From an uncultured Erysipelotrichaceae bacterium (GTDB taxonomy: Bacteria; Bacillota_I; Bacilli_A; Erysipelotrichales; Erysipelotrichaceae), in assembly GCA_937893225.1 (NCBI GenBank), contig CALBJM010000032.1, positions 1-12,686 of the forward strand: a stretch of DNA of 12,686 nt, given 5' to 3'. A program made the position numbers and the translations under genes. The notes under the pieces are model-generated. The model saw nothing but the letters and a program-made list of their open reading frames with translations. It had not been told where the DNA came from and ran no database searches. Of the stretch, positions 1 through 6,650 are shown piece after piece (position 1 is the first letter of the stretch; every line of letters starts with the position of its first letter).

Positions 1-90
1 GCTTTCTGTGCGTGTTCCTGAAATAAGATTCATATAATCATTGTAATCCTTTTTCTAAGATTTGGCCACATAAGTGATAGGAGCTGTCTA

Positions 91-119
91 TTGTTCACAA
101 ATTTTTCACAATTTATCAT
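91..119 (+). promoter_or_regulatory. Putative promoter with TTCACAA direct repeats
   Basis: A possible -35 TTGTTC (91-96) and -10 TATCAT (114-119) are separated by 17 nt and would start transcription near 126, about 22 nt before the chosen ATG at 148. The heptamer TTCACAA occurs at 94-100 and again at 105-111, one helical turn apart, inside the spacer. TTCACAA is also the right half of the Rex operator consensus (TTGTGAANNNNTTCACAA), but the left half is not well matched. The promoter hexamers are only fair matches, so this is a moderate call. Confidence 0.4.
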
Positions 120-147
120 GGATGTGCATGAGAAAGGGATTACAGGA

Positions 148-2115
148 ATGAAAAAGAGTTTATTGTCATGTTTATTAGTTGGTGTGATGAGTGTTTCTCT
201 TGTTGGTTGTTCAAGTAATGCAGGCAGCAATGCAGGGGCAACAAAAGATGGCACTTACACAGCTAGCGCAAAGGGCTTTGAAAATGGTGAAGTAAAAGTT
301 ACGATTACAGTGAAAGATGGAAAGATCACAGATGCGGATGTTGATTCATCTAGCCAGTCAAAAGGATATGGTCAAGATGCTGCTGAAGGTTTAGCAAAAG
401 AAATCGTTGAACAGCAATCTGGTGATATCGATGTTGTTTCTGGTGCTACAGCTACAAGAAATGCGGTTAGTGAAGCTGTGGAAGATTGTATGAAGCAAGC
501 TGGCTTCAATACATCTAAGAAAGCTGGAGAAGATGAAACATTAGAAGCTGACGTTGTTGTTGTTGGTATGGGTGCTTCTGGTACTACTGCAGCATTGAGA
601 GCAGCTGAAGGTGGTGCAAAAGTTATCGGTGTAGAAACAACAGAAACACTTGGCGGTTTTGGTAATGCTGCACAGGGTATGTTTGCGGTTGGTTCTGTAG
701 AACAGCAAGATCGTTATGGTAAAGATGGTGAAACTACGGATGAAGAATATTGGTTTGATCACTTTACTGAACGTGATAACAATATGGGAAATGCAAAGTT
801 GATTCGTGAATTTATTTCTGAAGCAAAGAATACAGTTTCTTATATGTTGAATCATGGTGTTGGTTTCTTCTTGTCTGAAACAGCACAGCAGATTGCTCAT
901 TTTGATACAGAAGTTGTTTATCATAGATGGAATAATGCAAATCCATTTGAATATCTTGGAGATGCATTAGATGATGCTGGTGTAGATGTACATTACAATA
1001 CAACAGCTAAGTCTATCATTGTTGATAAGGATGGTAATGCAACAGGTGTTAAGTGTGAAAAGAGCGATGGTGGTACATTGACAGTGAATGCTAAGTCAGT
1101 TGTTATTTCTACAGGTTCTTTCGCAAATAATGAAGATCTTATGAAGCAGACATTGGGTGAAGATGTGTACGAAAATTGCTTAGTTATGGCTGGTACATAT
1201 GTTCCTGGTGTTGATATGATGTGGGATGTTGGTGCTGATGAAGGTGAACTTTTGACTATGAACCATGGTGTTAGTACAAAGGGTTGCGATAACGAAACAG
1301 TATCACAGTTAACATTGAACTCTCCAATTCTTTGGGTTAATAACCAGGGTAAGAGATTCATGAATGAAGATCTATTGAAAGATACAGTTGAATTTACATC
1401 TGCAGTTGTAGCACAGGGTGGCACAGCATATACAATTGTTGACCAGGCTACAGTAGATAGATGGACAGATATGAGCCAAGAAAATACAGGTACTTGGGTA
1501 CATTATTGGGATCGTTTTGGTATCGTAGATGCTGATGGTAATCCTACAATTTATCATGCGCCAATTTCATCTGATGATTGGAAGGCTGGCTTTGATGAAT
1601 TGACAGATGCTAAAGAAGGTGGCGTATTCGATACAATTGAAGAAGCTGCTGAATTTATCGGATGTTCTGCAGAAGATCTTCAGGAAACAATTGATAACTA
1701 CAATGGTTATGTTAAGAGTGGCAAGGATGACGAGTTCTACAAGTCTAAGGATTCTTTGAAGTATTCCGTTTCTGAAGGCCCATATTATGTTACAAAGGGT
1801 CATGCTGGTGTATTGGGCGCTCTTGGTGGTGTGAATACAAATGAAAAGCTTCAGGTTTTGAATACAGATCACGAAATCATTAACAATCTCTATGCTACAG
1901 GTAATAACGTTTCTGGTATTTCTTATGGTACATACCAGGATGTTGAAGGTGTAGGTCTAGGTTTCTCTTTGACTTCTGGTAGACTTGCTGGTATTGAAGC
2001 AGCAAGAAATGCTGGATATGAAGTGGAAGATGATACAACAGCTTTGACAGATACAGGTAAGTCCACAATGAAAGAAGCTACAGAACGTGGCATGGATGGA
2101 AATCAAGAAAAGTAA
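148..2115 (+). CDS. Secreted FMN-binding/FAD-dependent reductase lipoprotein
   Basis: A predicted surface-anchored flavin reductase of the fumarate/urocanate reductase superfamily, 655 aa. A signal peptide with lipobox LVGC puts the lipidated Cys at residue 21. An FMN_bind domain follows (about 28-118) with the flavinylation motif DVVSGATAT (95-103); Thr103 is the expected FMN-phosphate attachment site, made by an ApbE-type transferase not in this window. The FAD_binding_2 domain opens with GMGASG (140-145). The catalytic-arginine loop GKRFMNED is present (Arg403). The C-terminal FAD segment has LYATGNN, but the family's HHTMGG-like and NRxGGN-like carboxylate-binding segments are replaced by LGALGG (556-561) and TYQDVEG (595-601). 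The physiological acceptor is therefore unknown and probably not fumarate. ATG 148 was chosen because AGAAAGGG lies 9 nt upstream and it gives a normal signal peptide. A TTG at 91 with AGGAG upstream is an alternative, but would put 19 residues before the signal peptide. The gene is monocistronic, ending in a terminator. Confidence 0.9.
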   Translation: MKKSLLSCLLVGVMSVSLVGCSSNAGSNAGATKDGTYTASAKGFENGEVKVTITVKDGKITDADVDSSSQSKGYGQDAAEGLAKEIVEQQSGDIDVVSGATATRNAVSEAVEDCMKQAGFNTSKKAGEDETLEADVVVVGMGASGTTAALRAAEGGAKVIGVETTETLGGFGNAAQGMFAVGSVEQQDRYGKDGETTDEEYWFDHFTERDNNMGNAKLIREFISEAKNTVSYMLNHGVGFFLSETAQQIAHFDTEVVYHRWNNANPFEYLGDALDDAGVDVHYNTTAKSIIVDKDGNATGVKCEKSDGGTLTVNAKSVVISTGSFANNEDLMKQTLGEDVYENCLVMAGTYVPGVDMMWDVGADEGELLTMNHGVSTKGCDNETVSQLTLNSPILWVNNQGKRFMNEDLLKDTVEFTSAVVAQGGTAYTIVDQATVDRWTDMSQENTGTWVHYWDRFGIVDADGNPTIYHAPISSDDWKAGFDELTDAKEGGVFDTIEEAAEFIGCSAEDLQETIDNYNGYVKSGKDDEFYKSKDSLKYSVSEGPYYVTKGHAGVLGALGGVNTNEKLQVLNTDHEIINNLYATGNNVSGISYGTYQDVEGVGLGFSLTSGRLAGIEAARNAGYEVEDDTTALTDTGKSTMKEATERGMDGNQEK

Positions 2116-2124
2116 TTCTTTGAG

Positions 2125-2155
2125 CGTTACACAAATCGTGTAACGTTTTCTTTTT
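2125..2155 (+). terminator. Rho-independent terminator after the first flavoprotein
   Basis: CGTTACAC (2125-2132) and GTGTAACG (2138-2145) form a perfect 8-bp stem with a 5-nt loop, followed by TTTTCTTTTT. It begins 10 nt after the stop codon of the flavoprotein gene. Confidence 0.92.
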
Positions 2156-2168
2156 GGCAAGATAATGA

Positions 2169-2192
2169 AAAAAGTCGCATGTGCGACTTTTT
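2169..2192. terminator. Bidirectional terminator between converging transcripts
   Basis: AAAAAGTCGCA (2169-2179) and TGCGACTTTTT (2182-2192) are perfect inverted repeats. With an ATGT loop the stem has a GC-rich core, and A and T runs lie on both sides, so it can act for either strand. It sits 4 nt beyond the 3' end of the minus-strand tRNA, and is a second barrier for the plus-strand flavoprotein transcript. Confidence 0.85.
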
Positions 2193-2195
2193 ATG

Positions 2196-2268
2196 TGGAG
2201 TCAACGAGGATCGAACTCGCGACCTCCTGATTGCGAACCAGGCGCTCTCCCAGCTGAGCTATGACCCC
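2196..2268 (-). tRNA. tRNA-Ala (anticodon CGC)
   Basis: The reverse complement folds as a 73-nt cloverleaf. Acceptor arms GGGGTCA and TGACTCC include the G3:U70 wobble pair that identifies alanine tRNAs. The D arm is GCTC/GAGC, and the anticodon stem CCTGG/TCAGG encloses loop TTCGCAA, giving anticodon CGC for GCG codons. The T arm GCGAG-TTCGATC-CTCGT is complete, and the discriminator base is A. CCA is not encoded (ACAT follows). The gene begins 18 nt after the stop of the upstream carboxypeptidase gene on the same strand. It may be processed from that transcript, because no convincing promoter of its own is seen. A short inverted repeat (AGTGCT/AGCACT, 2269-2288) lies exactly between the two. 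Confidence 0.96.
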
Positions 2269-2286
2269 AGTGCTTATATTTTAGCA

Positions 2287-3270
2287 CTATTTGCACTCAA
2301 ATTTGAGGGATGCTGAGGTATTTGTATATTGTAAGTGAAGAATTGCTCCATTGATCATAGTCATGCTTGGATTTGTGTGACCTATGTCAGCGTTATAGAG
2401 TACTGGAATTGTTTGAAAAGCACGGTGTATTGCTTCTTCATATTCCATGCCTGTTTCAGAGGAAGGTAATAGTGTTCTTCCGATGATAATTGCTTTTGTG
2501 TTTTCAAACCATCCAGCAAATTGCATTTGTAAAAGTGTTCGATATAAGTTTTCTGCAGATAGTGCAAAGTTATCGAAATACCATATAAATCCATCGTCCT
2601 TATATTTTTCGATGAAAGTGTGCGTAGTATCAAATTTTGTGCCGATGATATCTTTTAAACTATCTATGCAGCCACCAATGCATCTTCCACTGACAGATAG
2701 GTTTTCAACGGTTGCTTGCCAATGGGATGGTGTGTCAGGTTGATAGCCTTCAACTTCCCATGGCTTAGCATTTTGGTAGGCTTTATAACTTGTTTGTTCT
2801 AGTAGATTGCCTTGTATAAATGCAAGGCAAGTTTGGAGATAGTCTGGTAGAGGTACAATATCAAATGAACCAGCATTGCATCCATATAGTGTAGCTACAT
2901 CACACATTGTTGTATAAGGATACAAAATACTTGTTGGATCGGATGCACCCATAAGCCATTTTGGGTGTTGCTGGAGTGTTTGGAAAGAAATGTAGGGAAG
3001 CATTTCATCTAAAAAATCTCCGCCAGCAGCAGCCATAACGAAATTGACAGAGTCATTTTCAAATAAGCTATTGAGTTCAGCACCTCTTTCTTGTGCTGTT
3101 CCGCCACGCTCATTGAAAATGCGTACGTTTTTTGTTTCCAAAATGTTGTAGCCTTCTTGCTTGAGTTTGGAAAGGCTTTGTTCAAAACTTTCTAGTTTTT
3201 TGCCAACACCTGCACTTGGTGCGCAAATGCCAATAGTATCGTTTTTCTTTAAAAAGGATGGATAAATCAT
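2287..3270 (-). CDS. S66-family LD-carboxypeptidase / MccF-like serine peptidase
   Basis: A cytoplasmic serine peptidase of family S66, 327 aa, which is normal for the family. Members either trim the terminal D-Ala from muropeptide tetrapeptides during wall recycling (LdcA) or cleave peptidyl-nucleotide toxins (MccF). The N-terminal half has the family's DTIGICAPSAG opening and an AAGGDF segment. The nucleophile is Ser110 in GASDPTS. The triad His is H298 in DIGHTNP. The catalytic Glu position, usually in a [FL]LE motif, here reads WYFDNF, with Asp233; Glu240 is nearby. The start has a strong GGAGG 6 nt upstream of ATG, and there is no signal peptide. It is divergently transcribed from the second flavoprotein and followed closely by tRNA-Ala. 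Family assignment is firm. Whether it acts in recycling or in detoxification cannot be told. Confidence 0.88.
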   Translation of the reverse strand: MIYPSFLKKNDTIGICAPSAGVGKKLESFEQSLSKLKQEGYNILETKNVRIFNERGGTAQERGAELNSLFENDSVNFVMAAAGGDFLDEMLPYISFQTLQQHPKWLMGASDPTSILYPYTTMCDVATLYGCNAGSFDIVPLPDYLQTCLAFIQGNLLEQTSYKAYQNAKPWEVEGYQPDTPSHWQATVENLSVSGRCIGGCIDSLKDIIGTKFDTTHTFIEKYKDDGFIWYFDNFALSAENLYRTLLQMQFAGWFENTKAIIIGRTLLPSSETGMEYEEAIHRAFQTIPVLYNADIGHTNPSMTMINGAILHLQYTNTSASLKFECK

Positions 3271-3291
3271 ATCTTGCCTCCATATTCAGCA

Positions 3292-3297
3292 ATTATA
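3292..3297 (-). promoter_or_regulatory. Putative -10 box of the S66 peptidase gene
   Basis: Read on the minus strand this is a perfect TATAAT preceded by CTG. It would start transcription about 15 nt upstream of the ATG, leaving just enough leader for the GGAGG site. No good -35 hexamer is visible at 16-18 nt. The divergent promoter of the second flavoprotein lies about 40 nt away in the same 78-nt intergenic space. Confidence 0.5.
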
Positions 3298-3331
3298 CAG
3301 TAAATTGAGTTCGAGAAATATAGTATTTTAA

Positions 3332-3340
3332 TGGTATACT
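3332..3340 (+). promoter_or_regulatory. Putative extended -10 of the second flavoprotein gene
   Basis: TGGTATACT matches the extended -10 pattern TGnTATAAT with one mismatch. TTGAGT at 3305-3310 is too far away (24 nt) to be a normal -35. Predicted initiation falls around 3347-3349, directly at the chosen ATG, so the message may be leaderless or nearly so. Confidence 0.45.
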
Positions 3341-3348
3341 TCTTTTAT

Positions 3349-4965
3349 ATGAAACGATTCATAAGTGAAATATTAGTATGTGCATTGGCAATGGGAACAT
3401 GTGCATGTTCGAGCAATGAAAAGAATGTAAAGGATGGTACTTTTTCTGGTAGTGGAAAAGGGTATGGTGGCAATGTTGTAGCGGATGTGACTTTTTCAAA
3501 TGGTGTTATTACGAAAATCGACATACAAGAAGAAAATGAAACAAAAACTTGGGCAGCAAGTGCTTTGGAAAATATTCCGAAATACATTATTGGTGCACAA
3601 TCTATCAATACAGATACCATCACAGGTGCAACTGTTACTTCTGTAGCTATTCAAGATGCAGTTTCTTCTGCAATTCAACAGGCACATGGAGATGTCAATG
3701 AGTGGAAGGAAGACGCTACAGGAAAACATACAACAAAAGAAGTTGAAAAAGAGACGGATGTTGTTATCGTTGGCGGTGGTTTGAGTGGCATGACAGCAGC
3801 ATTGCGGTTACGCCAGCTTGGAAAACGTTGTATGCTTGTAGAAAAAAATAGTGTACTAGGTGGTGCTTTATATTATGGTGGAAGTTATTCGCAATTATAT
3901 GCAGATGAAGAAGTGAAGAATAGTGCATTTTATGCAGATGATACAGTGTTTTCTAATATGATGGATACATATTTGGCAGATACGGTAGATTGGCAAAAGA
4001 AGGATCTAGGCGTTCTTTTTGAAGAAGATGGTAGTGTTAGAAATTATGCACAAGAGAATACCAATATAGGAGAATTACTTTCTCGAGAAGCGGAAGTGTC
4101 TGGTGCAGAAGTACTTTTAGATACTTGTGTAACAGGCATTACAAAAGAAGGAGATAGTGTTACTGGTGTGGATGCTATAGATAAAGATGGAAAAATTTAT
4201 CATATACATGCAAGTGATGTGATACTTGCTAGTGGTAGTGCTTCTTCTTTGTATACATATAATAGTGATGATTTGTTTACCATTGCGGAAGAATCTGGAT
4301 ATCAAGTGAATGATTATCAAAATGCAGAGGCGAAAGCTTGTGTGGATTTGGAAAATGGACAAATCGTAGATGCGTATTATGCTATGCAGAAAGCAATGAA
4401 TTCTCCGATGGTCTTAGTGAAGCAAAGTGGTGAACGTATTGTACTTTCGCAAAGTGGTAGGCTTGCTTTAAATGAGGCATTAGGAGATGGTGCGTATCTA
4501 GTCATGGATGCTAGTGCATATAAAAAATGGAAAGCAAGCTTATTAGAAAGTGTAGACGAAGAAACACGAGATGCACTTTCTATAGATTCATTAAAGAGTG
4601 TTTATCATTTTGAGACATTAGAAAAGACTTGCCAACAGGCAGGGGTAGATTATGCAAATTTGTTGGAAACATTGACTTCGTATAATGAAATTGCAACGGA
4701 TATTTTAGGCAGAAAAATAAAAGTTGGTTTTGATGAGGATGCAGATATTACAATTGTAAAATTGTGCAGCGGTACATATGAACGTGCTGGTGGTATTGTT
4801 GTTGATCGTAATTTGAATGTGATTGATCAACAGGGCAATCGTGTAGACAATGTATATGCAATTGGGAATTGTGCTGATGCGCGTATAGATGACAATGAAG
4901 GCAGTGAAAATGCGTGGGCTTTTGTGTCTGGAAAGCGTGTTGCGGATATTTTAGGAACGGAATAG
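3349..4965 (+). CDS. Short divergent FMN/FAD flavoprotein lipoprotein
   Basis: A second secreted flavoprotein with the same layout as the 148-2115 product, but 538 aa instead of 655. The signal peptide ends in TCAC, an imperfect lipobox with Cys20 followed by SS. The FMN_bind domain (about 28-107) carries DTITGATVT, with Thr97 as the expected FMN site. The FAD domain starts at GGGLSG (142-147) and ends with VYAIGNCAD near the C terminus. The arginine loop is eroded: GERIVLSQ (Arg363) where the relative has GKRFMNED. The middle domain is shorter, and the C-terminal substrate segments of fumarate reductase are not recognisable. It could be a reductase with another substrate or a flavin electron carrier. 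The start is uncertain. ATG 3349 gives a normal signal peptide but has no ribosome binding site; ATG 3331 adds six residues and overlaps the likely -10. A hairpin with T7 follows the stop directly. Confidence 0.85.
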   Translation: MKRFISEILVCALAMGTCACSSNEKNVKDGTFSGSGKGYGGNVVADVTFSNGVITKIDIQEENETKTWAASALENIPKYIIGAQSINTDTITGATVTSVAIQDAVSSAIQQAHGDVNEWKEDATGKHTTKEVEKETDVVIVGGGLSGMTAALRLRQLGKRCMLVEKNSVLGGALYYGGSYSQLYADEEVKNSAFYADDTVFSNMMDTYLADTVDWQKKDLGVLFEEDGSVRNYAQENTNIGELLSREAEVSGAEVLLDTCVTGITKEGDSVTGVDAIDKDGKIYHIHASDVILASGSASSLYTYNSDDLFTIAEESGYQVNDYQNAEAKACVDLENGQIVDAYYAMQKAMNSPMVLVKQSGERIVLSQSGRLALNEALGDGAYLVMDASAYKKWKASLLESVDEETRDALSIDSLKSVYHFETLEKTCQQAGVDYANLLETLTSYNEIATDILGRKIKVGFDEDADITIVKLCSGTYERAGGIVVDRNLNVIDQQGNRVDNVYAIGNCADARIDDNEGSENAWAFVSGKRVADILGTE

Positions 4966-4991
4966 GAGTGTGTGTTGCACACTCTTTTTTT
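4966..4991 (+). terminator. Hairpin-T7 terminator or attenuator before the SDR gene
   Basis: GAGTGTG (4966-4972) and CACACTC (4978-4984) form a perfect 7-bp stem with a 5-nt loop, followed by seven T residues. It starts at the base after the flavoprotein stop codon and runs straight into the GGAG of the next gene. There is no room for a promoter between the T run and the next start, so it probably only partly terminates, lowering expression of the two downstream genes. Confidence 0.75.
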
Positions 4992-5001
4992 GGAGAAGAG
5001 T

Positions 5002-5775
5002 ATGAGTAGAGTGTTAATTACAGGTGGTACAGAAGGCATTGGTAAAGCATTTGGTTTATTTTATGCATCTATTGGGTATGATTTGATTCTTGTTGCTAGA
5101 AGCGCGTCAAAGTTGATCGATGTGAAAAATGAGATAGAGAATGCATATCCTGTACAGGTAGAGATTCTTGTTTGTGATTTGTCAGTGATTGGTTCTGCAC
5201 AAAAGTTGTATGATATAGTAAAAGATAGAAATATTGATATATTGATTAATAATGCAGGTATTGGGTATACAGAACAAGCTTGGAAAATCGATATGCAACA
5301 AGAAGAGAATATGGTCGTGTTAAATGATATTTCTCTTATGTCTTTGACAAAGTTGTTTTTTAAAGAAATGAAAGAAAATCAGCATGGTACAATTCTCAAT
5401 GTAGCATCTACCGGTGCATTTCAGCCTGGGCCTTATATAGCTGGTTATTATGCTTCTAAAGCATTTGTTCTTTCTTATACAGAGGCAATTTACGAAGAAG
5501 CAAAGGAATATGGTATTCATGTGTATTGTCTTGCTCCAGGACCTGTGAGAACGGAATTTTATGCAAAAAGTGGGGGAAAAAGTCCGCATTTTGCGAAAAG
5601 TGCTGAAGATGTTGTTTTGTATACGGTCAAGCATATGAAAGAAAATTGTTTAATCATTCCTGGATTTATGAATCGTATAGTACGTATTTTTCCAAAAAAG
5701 ATCAGAGTGTTTTTTATCAAAAAAATGAAATATAGGAGTTTAAAAAAGTATGTCTCAAAAAATCGCATTCTTTGA
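5002..5775 (+). CDS. Short-chain dehydrogenase/reductase (classical SDR)
   Basis: An NAD(P)-dependent oxidoreductase of the classical SDR family, 257 aa, cytoplasmic. The Rossmann cofactor motif TGGTEGIG spans residues 7-14, and Arg33 in VARS after the second strand suggests NADP preference. CDL (58-60) and NNAG (83-86) follow, then the catalytic Ser136 in NVAS and Tyr149-Lys153 in the YxxxK motif. A PGPVRTEF segment (179-186) follows the active site. The C-terminal tail is rich in Lys and aromatic residues. The substrate is unknown; the closest broad group is the YdfG/DltE-like oxidoreductases. ATG 5002 was chosen for GGAG 6 nt upstream and because the motif then begins at residue 7; an ATG at 4972 lies inside the hairpin. 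It overlaps the next gene by 26 nt, implying a shared transcript and translational coupling. Confidence 0.88.
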   Translation: MSRVLITGGTEGIGKAFGLFYASIGYDLILVARSASKLIDVKNEIENAYPVQVEILVCDLSVIGSAQKLYDIVKDRNIDILINNAGIGYTEQAWKIDMQQEENMVVLNDISLMSLTKLFFKEMKENQHGTILNVASTGAFQPGPYIAGYYASKAFVLSYTEAIYEEAKEYGIHVYCLAPGPVRTEFYAKSGGKSPHFAKSAEDVVLYTVKHMKENCLIIPGFMNRIVRIFPKKIRVFFIKKMKYRSLKKYVSKNRIL

Positions 5776-6553
5776 CATCGATGGAACACTTATTGATGTT
5801 CCAAATGGCTTGTTACATCCAACACAAGAAACAATTCATGCTTTACATGCATTTCAAAGCGCAGGAAATTTGATCATGGTTGCCACCGCAAGAGGAACTG
5901 TTCCTCAAACAATACAAGATATTGGTTTTGATGGGTATATTTGTAATGATGGGCATTACATTACCTATCATAATGAAACGATTGCGGATGAACTATTTGA
6001 TGCAAATCAAATCAAAAGATTACAAGAAACTTTTAAAAAATTTGGTGGAAAAGCAATTTTTGCGGGTCATAGTGGGCAGTGGTGTGATTGTGCAGAAGAT
6101 CCGTATATCGTCAAGCATAGAGAAATGTTTGTGGGGAGTGCACAGAAACCGAAAGACTTAGTAGAGTCTTTTACAAACCAGGATGTTCATGCAATTAGTT
6201 GTTGCGTGTTATTTGATAGTGCTGAAATGTTATGGAATTGTTATGCAATATTAGAAGACGCATTTACAATGATTCCTTATGATAAAGGATTGATTCGTAT
6301 GGATGTATATTGCAAGGGTTTTTCTAAGGGAAGTGCATGTGAATATATGTATAAAAAATTACATATTGCCAAAGAGGATAGCTATGCGTTTGGGGATGGC
6401 GTGAATGATGTGGAGATGCTTCAGCTTGTAGGACATGGCATAGCTATGGGAAATGCAGTAGAGTCATTGAAATGCGTTGCTTCAGATGTTACAGAGTCAG
6501 TTGGAAATGATGGTATACAAAAGACGTTTACAAGATATTTTGGTATTATATAA
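5750..6553 (+). CDS. Cof-type HAD-IIB family hydrolase
   Basis: A haloacid dehalogenase superfamily phosphatase, 267 aa, typical length for the Cof/YidA-like class IIB group that dephosphorylates sugar phosphates and related small metabolites. Motif I is FFDIDGT with nucleophile Asp9 and Asp11. Motif II is ATAR (Thr46). Motif III is probably Lys193 in GFSKGSA, and motif IV is GDGVNDVEM (215-223). The alpha/beta cap occupies about residues 80-185. No signal peptide is present. AGGAG lies 11 nt upstream of the ATG, inside the preceding SDR gene. It is the last gene before an AT-rich terminator. A specific substrate cannot be assigned, and the link to the SDR and flavoprotein upstream is unclear. 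Confidence 0.9.
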   Translation: MSQKIAFFDIDGTLIDVPNGLLHPTQETIHALHAFQSAGNLIMVATARGTVPQTIQDIGFDGYICNDGHYITYHNETIADELFDANQIKRLQETFKKFGGKAIFAGHSGQWCDCAEDPYIVKHREMFVGSAQKPKDLVESFTNQDVHAISCCVLFDSAEMLWNCYAILEDAFTMIPYDKGLIRMDVYCKGFSKGSACEYMYKKLHIAKEDSYAFGDGVNDVEMLQLVGHGIAMGNAVESLKCVASDVTESVGNDGIQKTFTRYFGII

Positions 6554-6592
6554 AATATATGTAAACAATTGCTTAATTTTTGATTTTTTATG

Positions 6593-6625
6593 AAAGATTA
6601 TATCATACAATGATATAATCTTTTT
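6593..6625 (+). terminator. AT-rich terminator hairpin after the HAD gene
   Basis: AAAGATTATATCAT (6593-6606) and ATGATATAATCTTT (6610-6623) form a perfect 14-bp stem with a 3-nt ACA loop, and a T run ends at 6625. The stem is almost entirely A-T, so it is long but weak per base pair. The same DNA holds the likely -10 of the phn operon. Confidence 0.7.
6611..6619 (+). promoter_or_regulatory. Putative extended -10 of the phn operon
   Basis: TGATATAAT is a perfect extended -10 (TGnTATAAT). Initiation near 6626 would give a leader of about 25 nt that includes the AGAGG ribosome binding site of phnD. No convincing -35 is found 16-18 nt upstream. The box lies in the right arm of the preceding terminator, so the two signals share bases. 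Because the stem is symmetrical, the same box also appears on the minus strand. Confidence 0.5.
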
Positions 6626-6650
6626 GCGTTAAGCATGAAAAGAGGAAAAC

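Noticed and set aside
2..37. Frame 2 reads LSVRVPEIRFI and then a stop at the left edge, possibly the tail of an upstream gene.
   Set aside because: Eleven residues cannot be assigned, other frames stop nearby, and nothing tells which, if any, is coding. The stretch 1-90 holds no other recognisable element.
33..38. TATAAT upstream of the first gene as its -10 box.
   Set aside because: There is no -35 at a suitable distance, and the leader would exceed 100 nt. The 91-119 candidate is better spaced, though still only moderate.
91..147. TTG start at 91 for the first flavoprotein, with AGGAG 7 nt upstream.
   Set aside because: It would add 19 polar residues before a complete lipoprotein signal peptide. 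ATG 148 has its own AAAGGG and gives the expected N terminus.
30..254. Minus-strand open frame of 74 codons over the start of the first flavoprotein.
   Set aside because: It overlaps the promoter and signal peptide of a well-supported gene, has no recognisable domain or ribosome binding site, and reads as an antisense shadow.
2447..2743. Plus-strand open frame of 98 codons opposite the S66 peptidase.
   Set aside because: The minus strand carries the clear peptidase motifs and strong ribosome binding site. This frame has neither.
6554..6592. A Pho box (repeated TTAACA-like hexamers) upstream of phnD.
   Set aside because: Only loose fragments such as GTAAACA and CTTAATT are present, without the regular 11-bp spacing needed for PhoP binding.
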